62,069 bases of DNA from Gammaproteobacteria bacterium (GCA_018677555.1 JAHHOT010000157.1:1-62069); one strand, 5' to 3'. Counted from the first letter of the stretch, positions 43,386 through 53,089 are shown. Notes: generated from the sequence alone by a model not told the origin. Numbers and translations are program-made.

Positions 43386-44384
43386 CTATTTCTGGTTCGC
43401 ACTTCGCCACGCGCGTGGAGTTGTGCCGTACCAGCGCTTGAACGCGTGATTGAATGCACTTTGATCCGCGTAGCCGAGCATGTATGCGAGGTTGACCATC
43501 GGCAGGTTGCTGGTAGTGAGGAATTCCCGTGCCAGCTCCGCGCGCGATTCGTCCAGCAGTTCAGCATACGTCAGCCCGGCAGCGCTGAGCCTTCGCTGCA
43601 GCGTACGCTGATGCACGCCAATTTGATCGGCCACGACGCCAATTGAGAACTTCCCTGTCGGAATCAGCTTTCGAAGCAGGGACCTGATAGCGCCGTGCAG
43701 GTCCTCGTTCGCGCGCAACACTCGCGAGTCGAGGTAGCCCATCAAGAATTGAAATACTTCCCGGTCGCCAACGGGATTGCGCACATTGAGGTCATCACGG
43801 GCGATGACGAGACCGTCGAAGGGCGCCAGGAAATCGATCTGAGTTCCGAAGTGCCGGTGATATTCGGTTCCAGCGTTCGCGCCGTGACGAATCGCAACGG
43901 CCATTGGCACGTATGTCTCGCCGAGAAACACGCGCAAAAGCTTGATCGCAGTGAGAAGCGATTCCTCCATCCACTGGTCAGCATGCGCCCGGTAGGCATC
44001 CGGCATTACGATGCGCCAACTTACGTTCGATGCATCGGACTGCAGCACGGGCGTAAACCCGGTTGTATGGACCGAAAGGTATCTTGTGATCGACAAAAGT
44101 CCGCTCTCGAGATCGTCCGAGTATTTGAAAATCAGTACCAACGGCCCAAGAAAGCCGAGATCGCGCTGATTGGACAACTGAATGCCGAGCGATTCGCAGC
44201 CTGTGACAATAGCTGCCGTCTGGTAGGCGACCAGGACCGATCGAAACGGAATCCAGTCATCGGATCGACTCAATACGTCAGGATCGAGGCCGGCACGAGT
44301 GAGGATATGGGCAGGGTCGGCGTCGAGCTTGCGCACCAGCTCACCGAAACCCTGCAGGGTGCGTGCGCGGACAAAATGCTGCAT
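43386..44384 (-). CDS. AraC-family regulator with arabinose-binding-like N-domain
   Basis: 332 residues. An N-terminal domain of the AraC type seen in OruR-like regulators of amino-acid use (GELVRKLDADPAHILTRAGL), and two C-terminal helix-turn-helices (GVVADQIGVHQRTLQRRLSA; LAYMLGYADQSAFNHAFKRW). It lies 107 bases upstream of the TonB receptor, same strand, and is probably the activator of the receptor and catabolic genes. Divergent from the membrane protein at 44519. Confidence 0.9.
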   Translation of the reverse strand: MQHFVRARTLQGFGELVRKLDADPAHILTRAGLDPDVLSRSDDWIPFRSVLVAYQTAAIVTGCESLGIQLSNQRDLGFLGPLVLIFKYSDDLESGLLSITRYLSVHTTGFTPVLQSDASNVSWRIVMPDAYRAHADQWMEESLLTAIKLLRVFLGETYVPMAVAIRHGANAGTEYHRHFGTQIDFLAPFDGLVIARDDLNVRNPVGDREVFQFLMGYLDSRVLRANEDLHGAIRSLLRKLIPTGKFSIGVVADQIGVHQRTLQRRLSAAGLTYAELLDESRAELAREFLTTSNLPMVNLAYMLGYADQSAFNHAFKRWYGTTPRAWRSANQK

Positions 44385-44518
44385 CGCGGACTGCGCCTGA
44401 CATGAACTGTGTCATATATTAACAATTCAATGGCATGCAAATACAATCGAGGTCGGTCGGCTGTTGTTACGCTTGGCCGCGAACATCGAGCGCAGCGAGC
44501 AGGTAGCATGAGGATGCC

Positions 44519-45640
44519 GTGACAGTCACCCGATCCCGTATCGTTCCCGCCATACTCGTTCCAGCAGCGGTCTTTCAGTCCGTGATATTCGGCGGCGCGT
44601 ATGGCACTGGCCGGGAGATCGCCGAGTTTGTCAGCCGCCACGGGCCCTGGGGTGGCATGCTGTCGCTCGCGGTGATCTGCGCGGGCTTCGGCACGGTGCT
44701 GGCGTTGAGTTTCGAGCTGGCCCGGGTGTTCCGGTTGTACGATTACCGCAATTTTCTCAAGCGCCTGATCGGCAGCGCGTGGTGGCTTTACGAGCTGCTA
44801 TTCCTGGTCGCGCTTTTGCTGGTACTTGCAGTGAACAGCTTTGCGGCTGGCAGCATCATCGAGAGCCAGTTTGGAATTCCGCAGCTGCTGGGAATCGGGA
44901 TTCTGTTCGTTGCCGTCGTCTTGCTCAACTTCTTCGGGAGAAAGCTGCTCGAGGGGTCGATGTCATTCTGGATGATCGCGCTAACCGCAGTGCTGGTCGT
45001 ATTTTGCGCTATGACGCTGACCCTGGACGGCGACGCCATTGGGGAGGCGTTCGCTGGATCCTCGATGACGGGCAACTGGATGGTCAGTGGACTTCAGTAC
45101 ACTTTATACAATGTTGCTGTAGTGCCGGTGCTGCTGTATTGCGCGCGTGGCATCGAATCTCGCAGTGAAGCCATAGTCGGCGGGTTCGTCGCCGGAGCAA
45201 TGGGTGCATTTCCTGCGCTGGTTTTCCACTTTACATTCATGGCCGGATATCCGCGGGTGCTCGATGAGGCGCTGCCAACATACTGGATGATCGGGCAGCT
45301 CGGCGTGCCGTGGTTGATGGGGGCCTATGTGGTCGTGCTGTTCGGCATGATCATCCAGACCATGGCCGGCCTCTTACACGGTCTCAATGAACGCATGGAT
45401 GCGTGGTTCATGGAGCAGCGCGGCAGGCTTTGTGGCCGTCGTGCCCATGGCATCATCGCCGCCGCCGTCCTTATAGTAAGCCTGCTGCTGTCCCGATTCG
45501 GCATCACGGACCTGGTGGCAAAAGGCTATGGCAACCTGGCCTGGGGTTACCTACTCGTCTTTGTCCTTCCACTGTTGACGATCGGCGCCTACCGGCTTGC
45601 AAAGGCGTACAGTGTCGCGCCTGGCGTTCGCCCGACCTAA
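44519..45640 (+). CDS. YkvI-like multi-pass membrane protein
   Basis: 373 residues with about ten membrane helices. A GTG start at 44519 is chosen because both nearby ATGs (44508, 44514) run into a stop; GAGGA precedes it. Phrases such as IFGGAYGTGREIAEFVSRHG and GYGNLAWGYLLVFVLPLLTI resemble the YkvI/APC-like transporters of unknown substrate. Divergent from the AraC gene, it may transport a related amine. The stop overlaps that of the Dabb gene by four bases, convergent. Confidence 0.75.
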   Translation: MTVTRSRIVPAILVPAAVFQSVIFGGAYGTGREIAEFVSRHGPWGGMLSLAVICAGFGTVLALSFELARVFRLYDYRNFLKRLIGSAWWLYELLFLVALLLVLAVNSFAAGSIIESQFGIPQLLGIGILFVAVVLLNFFGRKLLEGSMSFWMIALTAVLVVFCAMTLTLDGDAIGEAFAGSSMTGNWMVSGLQYTLYNVAVVPVLLYCARGIESRSEAIVGGFVAGAMGAFPALVFHFTFMAGYPRVLDEALPTYWMIGQLGVPWLMGAYVVVLFGMIIQTMAGLLHGLNERMDAWFMEQRGRLCGRRAHGIIAAAVLIVSLLLSRFGITDLVAKGYGNLAWGYLLVFVLPLLTIGAYRLAKAYSVAPGVRPT

Positions 45641-45927
45641 ATCTTGTACTGAACGCGCACCGCAGCGGCAGCAAGCGGAGTAAACGTTTCTGCAAATGCG
45701 ACGTGTTTAGGGTGTTCCAGGTATGCCTTCCAGTCTCCCTGTGAATCGAAATCGATGACGAGCGCGTAATCGTAGGTGCCGTCCATCAGTCCGAGGTCCG
45801 GACCGAATTCGAAACGCCGGATGCCGTCGACGATCGCTGAAATCTCGGCAAAACCGCGCCCAATCGACTCGATCTCCTCAGCGGAAACTGCGCCGTTGAA
45901 TTTGATGAGGGTAATCTGGCGCAACAT
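45637..45927 (-). CDS. Dabb-family (stress-responsive alpha/beta barrel) protein
   Basis: 96 residues. HIVL-like opening MLRQITLIKFNGAVSAEEIE, the central FEFGPDLGLMDGTYDYALVI and the final HPKHVAFAETFTPLAAAAVR match the Dabb ferredoxin-like fold. Members act as small enzymes or accessory proteins in pathways for polyketides and small acids. The ATG shares one base with the stop of the aminotransferase (TGATG), so it works in the same operon. Confidence 0.85.
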   Translation of the reverse strand: MLRQITLIKFNGAVSAEEIESIGRGFAEISAIVDGIRRFEFGPDLGLMDGTYDYALVIDFDSQGDWKAYLEHPKHVAFAETFTPLAAAAVRVQYKI

Positions 45928-47303
45928 CAGGCGCTCCTCCGCCCGTTTAACACCCTGCGCATCGCCGCATCGACAGTGCTGACGATCATGTCGGCTTCGT
46001 CACGCTTGAGAATGAGTGGCGGGGCAATCAGGAGCACGTTGCAACGACCCGGAATCGTGTTGCTGTTCCGGCCGAGAACCACGCCATTGGCAACGCAGTC
46101 GTTCACGATTGCAGTGACGTGTTCGTCGGCCAGCGGTTCTTTCGACGCTCGATTCTCGACGAGTTCGATGCCCATGATCATCCCTTTGCCGCGTACCTCG
46201 CCGGCGAAGGGGTGATCGGCAAGCACCCTGCTCAGCTCGTTGATCATGTAGCCACCTACTTCGCGCGCGTTGGACGCCAGGTCTTCCCGTTCGACTATCT
46301 CTATCGCCGCGATCGCAACCGCCGATGACACCGGATGGCCACCGTAAGTGTTGATCTGGCGAAAGTGCTTCGTTTCGTCCGGCTCACCGTCGAATTCGTC
46401 GAAGACGTGCTTCTTGGCAACTGTCGCGGCCACCGGCACGTAACCGCTGGCCAGGCCTTTCGCGAACGTGTAGATGTCGGCTTCGGTGCGCCAATGCTCG
46501 AAACCAAACATCGTACCCAGCCGGCCGAAGCCCGAGACCACTTCGTCGAAAATCAACAACACGCCGTATCGATCGCAGATTTCCCGCACCCGCGGGATGT
46601 AGTTGTCGGGCGGCACGAGAACACCGCCACCCGATAGTAATGGCTCCATGATGAAGGCCGCGACGGTTTCGGCACCCTCGTGAAGAATGGTCTCCTCGAG
46701 CTGGCGAGCACACTCCTCGCCGTGCTCCTCGGCGGTCAGTTTCGGATGCGCACGATAGGGGTACGGCGGCATGATGTGAATGAATCCGGTCGGTCCCGGC
46801 TCATAGCCCATCTTCCGTTCCGCCTGGCCCGTTGCGGCCAACGCCGCCATCGTATTGCCATGATACGCCCGATACCGGGAAATTATCTTGTAACGCATTT
46901 GACCGGCGCGGCCAGACTGCAGGTGGTATTGCCGGGCGATCTTGATGGCGGTTTCGTTCGCCTCGGAGCCGCTGCACGAGAAGTAAACGTGACATTCAAA
47001 TCCCAGCATCTGCTGCAGTTTCTCGGCGAATTCGATCACCGGTCCACTGCTCATGAGCGGCGCGAGGTAATTGAGTTCGGCCATCTGGCGCCGCGCAATG
47101 TCACCCAGTTCCTCGCGCCCATAGCCGACGTTGACGCACCACAGTCCGGCGATGGCATCCAGAAACCGGTTGCCCTGCTCGTCGAAGATGTAGCAGCCAT
47201 CGCCCTTGACCATGCGCCTCGGTGTCTGGCCTCGAAGGTTGCGATGCTGCGTCAGCGGTCGCCACAGGTGATCCGGCAGCGCCTCCGGTTTCGCGTCAGT
47301 CAT
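45927..47303 (-). CDS. Class III aminotransferase (omega-amino-acid/pyruvate type)
   Basis: 458 residues from ATG 47303 with CGGAGAT upstream. PLP-enzyme motifs: GLWCVNVGYGREELGDIA, CSGSEANETAIKIARQYH, YHGNTMAALAATGQAE, LIFDEVVSGFGRLGTMFG and YTFAKGLASGYVPVAATVA (Lys). Close to taurine/beta-alanine and other omega-amine-pyruvate aminotransferases; the exact amine cannot be set. It is 61 bases downstream of the TPP enzyme, one operon, so the aldehyde or oxo acid made here may feed that enzyme. Confidence 0.88.
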   Translation of the reverse strand: MTDAKPEALPDHLWRPLTQHRNLRGQTPRRMVKGDGCYIFDEQGNRFLDAIAGLWCVNVGYGREELGDIARRQMAELNYLAPLMSSGPVIEFAEKLQQMLGFECHVYFSCSGSEANETAIKIARQYHLQSGRAGQMRYKIISRYRAYHGNTMAALAATGQAERKMGYEPGPTGFIHIMPPYPYRAHPKLTAEEHGEECARQLEETILHEGAETVAAFIMEPLLSGGGVLVPPDNYIPRVREICDRYGVLLIFDEVVSGFGRLGTMFGFEHWRTEADIYTFAKGLASGYVPVAATVAKKHVFDEFDGEPDETKHFRQINTYGGHPVSSAVAIAAIEIVEREDLASNAREVGGYMINELSRVLADHPFAGEVRGKGMIMGIELVENRASKEPLADEHVTAIVNDCVANGVVLGRNSNTIPGRCNVLLIAPPLILKRDEADMIVSTVDAAMRRVLNGRRSA

Positions 47304-47364
47304 GCAGGAATCTCCGTGCTGCAACAACGTTCATTGTGGGCCCCTCTCATTGTTCTTGCCGAAC

Positions 47365-49107
47365 CTACTCCGCCGCGGTCTTGACTCGCATTTCGATCAT
47401 TCCCTGCGTAAGCGGCGATTTGACTCCTTGCGTCTGGATATCGATCAACGAGGAAACTTCGGAATTTTTTTCGAGTGCCCGACGGATTGCGCCCTCGAGT
47501 TCCGCTGCCTGGTCGACACGTTCAGCGTATGCCCCACCACTTTCGAAGATAGCAGCGTAATTCACCTCGCGCAGACTGGTAGCGCAAACGCGACCCCACA
47601 TTTCCTTTTGTTGTTCCTGGATCATGCCCCACTGGGCATTGTTGGCCACCAGGATCGTTACCGGCGCGTCGTGGTCTATCGACGTCTCCAGCGGTGTGAG
47701 CCCCGGCGAGAGACCCAGCGATCCGTCGCCGGTGACCAGGACTACGCGGGATTTCGGGAACGCCATTTTCGCCGCCGTAGCATATGCGGGACCGGTTCCC
47801 ATCTGCTCCCAAGGTCCCGGGCTGAGAATGCCCTTGATTTTGTGGCCTTCGGCCGCCCACATGCCGAGTGCGGTCTCGAACCAGCAGGCGATGTCCCCGC
47901 CGTCGATAACCATGATGTCGTCTTCGCCGAGTGATTTCAGCGCTGCGTAACAGACGCGCACCGGATGCACTGGTTCACTGCCAGAATTCACGACCTCGCG
48001 GTACGGTTCACTGCTTTGCGCCCGCGCTTTGGCGATTCGACCCAACCATTCAGGTTCGACCTTGAATACATCTTCCCGGTCGAGTAGTGCTTTGAGGAGC
48101 ACCTGAACGTCGCTGCAGATGCGCATGTCGACGAGCATGTTATTGCTTAGTTCCCGCGCGGTTGCGTTGACCGCGATCATCTTGGATGCCGGATTGAACA
48201 ACGGCGCTTCGCCGAAGTTGAGTGGGAAATCCAGCCGCCCACCGAGGAACAGAATGAGATCGGCTTCTTCGCCGATCAGCCGCGAACACGGGTTCTGATG
48301 ATAGTCGACGATTCCCATGTTCGTCGGATGCGTCATGTCGTAGAGCTTGACGTGGGTGACCGGAACGAACACTGGAATCCGGTATTTCGAAGACAGCGCT
48401 TCGAGTTGACCTTCCGCGTGCGCATACCAAGTGCCCGGTCCTGCGAGGATGACCGGTTTCTTTGCGGCCGCCAGTGCTCCAAGCAGTTCTTCGAGGTCAT
48501 CGGGATTCGGCGCGGGCTTGTGCACCTTGCGGCGTGTCGGATCGAAGCTTCGCTGATTTTCCGCCGCTTCCAGTGAAACGCGGCCGGAAAAGAGGAAGTT
48601 CGTCGGGATCGTTAGCTGCACCGGGCCGGTAGGCTGGTTGATCGCGATATCGTATGCCTTGTCGAAGAACCACGCGATGCGACTGGCGTCGTTGACCTCG
48701 ATGGCGTATTTGCTCATGCAACGGACGACCTCAGGCTGCGGCATCTCTTTGAAGCCGGCGTTGTCGAAGTTGTTGCAATTGGACGATGCGCTGACAAAGA
48801 TAACGGAATCACCGACATAGAACGCTTCCGCAACTGCCGATATGTAGTTGGTAAACCCACTGGGTTCGGCGAGGCAGACAGCAGGCTCCCGCGTCAACCG
48901 CGCGGTCGCAGCCGCCATGAAGCCGGCTTCCAGCTCGTTGCGACAACCAATCACCTCGATGCCGTAATCCATGCAACCCATGTAGACCGGATTGATGAAG
49001 CCGCCGCATACGGAGAAGATGCGCGTAATTCCTTTGTCGGCCATCGCCTTGGCGAGCAGGTGCCCGCCGGCGATTTTGCCGGAGAGCGGTTTGTTGTCCG
49101 GGCCCAT
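47365..49107 (-). CDS. Thiamine-diphosphate enzyme (acetolactate-synthase-like)
   Basis: 580 residues. Three-domain TPP enzyme: the catalytic Glu in CRNELEAGFMAAATARLT (about residue 58), a central Rossmann domain (KKPVILAGPGTWYAHAEGQL), and the TPP/Mg motif LVTGDGSLGLSPGL ... VANNAQWGMI. Flavin-independence cannot be judged. It performs C-C bond making or breaking on a 2-oxo acid or acyl-CoA. Similarity is not strong enough to call sulfoacetaldehyde acetyltransferase, even though the partner is an omega-aminotransferase. Confidence 0.82.
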   Translation of the reverse strand: MGPDNKPLSGKIAGGHLLAKAMADKGITRIFSVCGGFINPVYMGCMDYGIEVIGCRNELEAGFMAAATARLTREPAVCLAEPSGFTNYISAVAEAFYVGDSVIFVSASSNCNNFDNAGFKEMPQPEVVRCMSKYAIEVNDASRIAWFFDKAYDIAINQPTGPVQLTIPTNFLFSGRVSLEAAENQRSFDPTRRKVHKPAPNPDDLEELLGALAAAKKPVILAGPGTWYAHAEGQLEALSSKYRIPVFVPVTHVKLYDMTHPTNMGIVDYHQNPCSRLIGEEADLILFLGGRLDFPLNFGEAPLFNPASKMIAVNATARELSNNMLVDMRICSDVQVLLKALLDREDVFKVEPEWLGRIAKARAQSSEPYREVVNSGSEPVHPVRVCYAALKSLGEDDIMVIDGGDIACWFETALGMWAAEGHKIKGILSPGPWEQMGTGPAYATAAKMAFPKSRVVLVTGDGSLGLSPGLTPLETSIDHDAPVTILVANNAQWGMIQEQQKEMWGRVCATSLREVNYAAIFESGGAYAERVDQAAELEGAIRRALEKNSEVSSLIDIQTQGVKSPLTQGMIEMRVKTAAE

Positions 49108-49593
49108 TGCCTGGCCTCCGCCTGAAAATTACTAACCGGATACAACTCTGCGAAAGATTCGCCGCCTTTTATTGGTATGTCGTGACGAACTTTTGTTTCT
49201 GTACGACAATGGCGCGTGGTCGGCGCTGCCTGCGGTGGTATCTGTTCGCGGGATTGGTTTGCGAGCAATATTGGACGCCACCATTCCTCACCATCCCGAC
49301 AGCCGAACCGGGCGGATTACGCCTGCCAACGAGCTTGCCGCGACGTCATTTTCTGCGGGCTGTTCCAGGGTATCTTGATCGATTTGATTGCAACGTCGTT
49401 ACAGGCTGCGCAGATTGCGCGACATCTTTCTGAACTCCGTTGGTGCCCGCAAAGCAACAACCAACCCGAACTCATTCGTGTCAATCGATCACCGGCACGC
49501 GGGTAAGTTTTCACTCCTTTCGGCGCAACGTTTAGTTGGTGGGGCTCAATGGAAACTCTCGGTCGACCCGCCGGCATGCACTATAGTAGCGCC
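49108..49593 (+). other. Region without a supported gene
   Basis: This gap carries short frames only. A plus-strand frame (about 49130-49378) without a good start or ribosome site gives phrases such as LFLYDNGAWSALPAVVSVRG that look semi-coding; it may be a decayed gene or chance. Just before the phospholipase gene, CACTATAGT could form a -10 element. I see no repeat and no RNA gene here. Confidence 0.3.
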
Positions 49594-51717
49594 ATGACGA
49601 AAGAGGCAGGTACGGATAACGAGCAGCCCGGGTCGTCTCTCTTCCGCGAGGGCGACAATTGCTGGAAGGTGAGTCAGGCCGATCGCTTCGGCTGGTGCGT
49701 CGATGGCGAAGACTATTTCGGCGCTGTGAGGGCCAGCATGGGCAAAGCCCGACGTGAGATTCTCATTGTCGGCTGGGATATCGACAGTCGCTTCGAACTG
49801 ATCCGCGACGAAGACGATCCCAACTATCCGAGCGAGCTCTGCGACGTGCTGCAGCAACTTGCCGACGCAAACGAGGACCTCTGCGTGCGCGTGCTGTCGT
49901 GGGATTTCGCGGTGGTATACATGCTCGAACGCGAGCTGCTGCCAGCGCGGGCGTTCGGCTGGCGCAAGAGCAAACGCCTGCATTTCCAGCTCGACAACCA
50001 GCATGCAACAGGTGCGAGCCATCACCAGAAGATCGTCGTTATAGACGGCGCGCTCGCCTTCTCGGGAGGCCTCGATCTCACCAAGTGCCGCTGGGATACG
50101 CGCGCCCACTCCGCGGGCGATCCGAGGCGCCACGATCCGAACGGCGCCGAGTACGGCCCGTTTCATGACGTCCAGGCCGTGGTGACCGGCACGGCAGCGG
50201 CAGACCTGCGCGAACTCGTAAGTATTCGCTGGGAGAACGCCACCGGAGACCCGCTTCCCGACCTCGGTGACGTCGGTGACGGTGACGCGTTGTGGCCAGA
50301 AGGCGTGCCGGTCAGCGCGCGCGGCGTCGATGTAGCGATCGCGAGGACCTGGACTGGCGCCGACGGCAACGAGGGTATTTACGAGGTAGAGCAGCTTTAC
50401 CTGGACATGATCGCTGCGGCAGAACACAGCATCTACATCGAGAATCAATACTTCACGTCGGTCTCGGTCTCCGAAGCGCTTGCAGGTCGGCTGAGGGAGG
50501 AAAACGGTCCCGAGATCGTCATCGTGCTACCCGGGGAAACGTCAGGCTGGCTCGAACAGGCAACGATGGACATACTGCGGAACCGCGCCGTCGCCCGCCT
50601 GCGGGAGGCGGACCATTTCGGCCGGCTGCGCGTTGTCTCTCCGGTCTCGGACGAACTGGTCGACACGACAATTACCGTGCACTCCAAGGTAATGGTTGTC
50701 GACAACCGCATCGCACGTATCGGTTCGGCCAACCTGAGCCGCCGTTCGATGGGTCTCGACAGCGAGTGCGACCTGGTCGTGGCAGACGAGCAGGCCGCGA
50801 CGGACCTGTGTGTGGACCTGCTGTCCGAGCACCTCGGTGCCGAATGCGACGCGGTCGCTGACAGACTTTCCCACGATGGGTTGATTGCAGCAATCGAGGG
50901 CTTCGCCGACGGTAAGCGCAGTCTCGTGCCGCTCGAGATCTCCGCTAACGACATCGAGCAGGCCTTGCTCGAGCCTATCGCAAAAATTGCGGATCTGGAG
51001 AAGCCGATCATCCGGGCAAGCGGCGGCGACGAGGACGCTCCTGCTGCGCGCGGGCCCGTCGCGGGCTGGCTTTTTCTCGGCGTCGTGGGCCTGGCGATCG
51101 CGTTCTGGGTGTACTGGGCGGTGCATGGCAGCGGCGAGGGCTTCAGCTTCGGGGCATTGCTCGGGACCTTGCGCGGACTTGCCGACCACCCGCTGGCGCC
51201 GTTTGCCGTGCTGCCTGCGTTTATTATGGGCAGCCTCGTCATCGCGCCTGTAACCGGCATGATTGCGCTGTGCGCGTTGCTATTCGATCCCTGGATTGCG
51301 TCCGCTGCGGCGCTCGCGGGCACGCTCACTGCTACCGCCGTCAATCACTGGCTCGGCAGCCACTTCCACAGCACGCTGATGCGTCGCGTGCCGGATTCGA
51401 TCACCGACAAGATCAGTTCGCTTGCATCGTCGTCCGACGTATGGACGCTTGCCGGGCTGCGGCTGATCCCGATTGCGCCGTTCACACTCGTTAACCTCGT
51501 CGTCGGTGCTTCCGGCATTCAACTCCGCGATTTCATCGTCGGAACGCTGATCGCAATGACACCCGGCATCGTTCTCATTTGCCTGAGCATCGACCGGGCT
51601 CGTGCGGCGCTCGCCGGCGAACCGGTGTTCGATCCCTGGATCGTTGCGGGCATTGCCGGCGCGGGACTCGCGATGATAGGCCAGCGTGTCTGGAAGAATA
51701 AGCAGCAGCAAGGCTGA
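49594..51717 (+). CDS. Phospholipase-D-like enzyme fused to a VTT (SNARE-associated) membrane domain
   Basis: 707 residues from ATG 49594 (49549 is a possible earlier start; neither has a clear ribosome site). Two HKD motifs: HHQKIVVIDGALAFSGGLDL and HSKVMVVDNRIARIGSANLS, so a phosphatidyl-transferase or phospholipase D reaction is expected. The C-terminal 200 residues have several helices, with MGSLVIAPVTGMIALCALLF and GLRLIPIAPFTLVNLVVGAS in the VTT (DedA-like) pattern. The fusion could join lipid hydrolysis to lipid flipping. The next gene is 17 bases on. Confidence 0.88.
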   Translation: MTKEAGTDNEQPGSSLFREGDNCWKVSQADRFGWCVDGEDYFGAVRASMGKARREILIVGWDIDSRFELIRDEDDPNYPSELCDVLQQLADANEDLCVRVLSWDFAVVYMLERELLPARAFGWRKSKRLHFQLDNQHATGASHHQKIVVIDGALAFSGGLDLTKCRWDTRAHSAGDPRRHDPNGAEYGPFHDVQAVVTGTAAADLRELVSIRWENATGDPLPDLGDVGDGDALWPEGVPVSARGVDVAIARTWTGADGNEGIYEVEQLYLDMIAAAEHSIYIENQYFTSVSVSEALAGRLREENGPEIVIVLPGETSGWLEQATMDILRNRAVARLREADHFGRLRVVSPVSDELVDTTITVHSKVMVVDNRIARIGSANLSRRSMGLDSECDLVVADEQAATDLCVDLLSEHLGAECDAVADRLSHDGLIAAIEGFADGKRSLVPLEISANDIEQALLEPIAKIADLEKPIIRASGGDEDAPAARGPVAGWLFLGVVGLAIAFWVYWAVHGSGEGFSFGALLGTLRGLADHPLAPFAVLPAFIMGSLVIAPVTGMIALCALLFDPWIASAAALAGTLTATAVNHWLGSHFHSTLMRRVPDSITDKISSLASSSDVWTLAGLRLIPIAPFTLVNLVVGASGIQLRDFIVGTLIAMTPGIVLICLSIDRARAALAGEPVFDPWIVAGIAGAGLAMIGQRVWKNKQQQG

Positions 51718-51734
51718 CACTCACGGGAACTGAC

Positions 51735-52448
51735 GTGTCTGACGACGGCATACGGCGCACGCGCGTCGCCAGTTACAACGTGCATGGATGCATCGGCACC
51801 GACGGCGTGTTCGCGCCGCAACGTATTGCCGACGTGCTCGCCGTGCTCGATGCCGATTTCATTGCATTACAGGAAGTCGAGGACTGCGAATACAAGGGGC
51901 TCACAGTTTCGCAATTTCTCGTGGATGCCGTCGGCCTGCATGCCGCCGCTCGTACGACGCACAAACGTGCCGGCCTGGACTATGGCAATTTGTTACTCTC
52001 GCGAAAGCAGCCGTTGCAAACCACCTCGCACGATCTTGCTTTCTTGCAACGCGAGCCACGTGGCGCGATCGAGGCCCACTTCGACCTTCACAGTCGAAGC
52101 CTGCGCATTATTGCAACGCATTTCGGCTTGTCGATGAAGGAGCGCCGCGCGCAATTACAGAAACTGCTGCCGCGCCTCGAGAATCGCGAAGCCGATCTCA
52201 CCGTTTTGTGTGCCGATTTCAACGAATGGATACCGTATTCCCGTGTGCATCGCGTGCTACGGCAGGTCATGGGAAATGCCCCGGCGCTGCGGACATTTCC
52301 GTCCCGCATGCCCGCGCTGTCACTGGACAGGATCTACGCGTCGCCGCTTGCGCCACTCGTGAATATCAAGGCAATAGCAACAGGCGATGCGCGCGTGGCA
52401 TCGGATCACCTGCCCATCGTTGCCGACTTCGATCTTGCAAAAATCTGA
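51735..52448 (+). CDS. Endonuclease/exonuclease/phosphatase-fold protein
   Basis: 237 residues, start GTG 51735 after GGGA. EEP motifs: RVASYNVHGCIG (Asn), DFIALQEVED (Glu), TVLCADFNEWIPYSRVHRVL (Asp/Asn) and ASDHLPIVADFDL (catalytic His). No signal peptide. It follows the phospholipase-D fusion in one operon, as often seen, and may act on the lipid phosphate or headgroup produced. REP-like copy follows its stop codon directly. Confidence 0.88.
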   Translation: MSDDGIRRTRVASYNVHGCIGTDGVFAPQRIADVLAVLDADFIALQEVEDCEYKGLTVSQFLVDAVGLHAAARTTHKRAGLDYGNLLLSRKQPLQTTSHDLAFLQREPRGAIEAHFDLHSRSLRIIATHFGLSMKERRAQLQKLLPRLENREADLTVLCADFNEWIPYSRVHRVLRQVMGNAPALRTFPSRMPALSLDRIYASPLAPLVNIKAIATGDARVASDHLPIVADFDLAKI

Positions 52449-52467
52449 AAAGGGTCGAACCGATTTT
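52449..52467 (+). repeat. REP-like element, copy 3
   Basis: AAAGGGTCGAACCGATTTT starts on the base after the stop codon of the EEP gene (52446-52448). Same orientation as copy 4 at 54287; together they bound the MarR, small-protein and RNA region. Confidence 0.6.
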
Positions 52468-52512
52468 CCTGGGGCTGGAACCGGGTGTCGACCGAAACCG
52501 CTAACGCTGGAG

Positions 52513-53025
52513 TTATCCGGCTGCGTCGTTGTCGCGCCTCGTTACTTCGAGAAGAAGTTCACGCAGCAAGCCTGCAAGCATTTTGCGATTCCTGGCGGGC
52601 ATGCCGGACAGCAACTCGTTTGCGTCTTCGAGCCTGGTGCGGATGGCTTTGTCGACGAGATTCTTGCCGCGCTGGGTAAGCCGGACCAGCATCATGCGGG
52701 CGTCGGACTCACCTCTTCGCCGAGTGACCAGCCCGAGTTTCTCCAGCCCGTCGATCCGGGTTGTCATGGCTCCGCTGGACAGGAGTGCGGCATCGGCCAG
52801 CTCGGTACTTGACAGCTCGAACGGCGCTCCCTGGCGCCGCAGCACCGACAGTACATCGTATTCCCACAGCTTGAGCCCATGTTTCTTGAGCGCCGCTGCT
52901 GTACTCCGTTTCTGGAGCTTTGCCAGCATCTGCAGGCGCACCACTACCCCTAAAGCGGAGACGTCAATGACCGGCCTTTCCGTGGCCCACTGCTCGAGCA
53001 GGTCGTCAACAATATCTTGTTTCAT
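52513..53025 (-). CDS. MarR-family transcription regulator
   Basis: 170 residues. Winged helix: LKLWEYDVLSVLRRQGAPFE, SSTELADAALLSSGAMTTRI, DGLEKLGLVTRRRGESDARM (wing with Arg/Asp), then VRLTQRGKNLVDKAI. Usually a repressor released by phenolic or oxidising ligands. Divergent from the small gene at 53150; operator boxes lie between them. The RND efflux pair at 54507 is on the plus strand nearby and could be a second target, but it has no such boxes in front. Confidence 0.93.
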   Translation of the reverse strand: MKQDIVDDLLEQWATERPVIDVSALGVVVRLQMLAKLQKRSTAAALKKHGLKLWEYDVLSVLRRQGAPFELSSTELADAALLSSGAMTTRIDGLEKLGLVTRRRGESDARMMLVRLTQRGKNLVDKAIRTRLEDANELLSGMPARNRKMLAGLLRELLLEVTRRDNDAAG

Positions 53026-53089
53026 ACCAACAGGTTACAACGAATCTGACGCCCTATCCGAAGAATTTTGACATAAGAAAATAAATACC

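Noticed and set aside
45927-49107. Taurine-degradation operon (Tpa and Xsc)
   Set aside because: The layout is similar but the TPP enzyme does not show enough to call sulfoacetaldehyde acetyltransferase and no sulfonate transporter is present.
49546-50448. Long open frame antisense to the phospholipase-D gene (300 codons)
   Set aside because: It mirrors the codon bias of the real gene, has no recognisable motif and lacks its own ribosome site.
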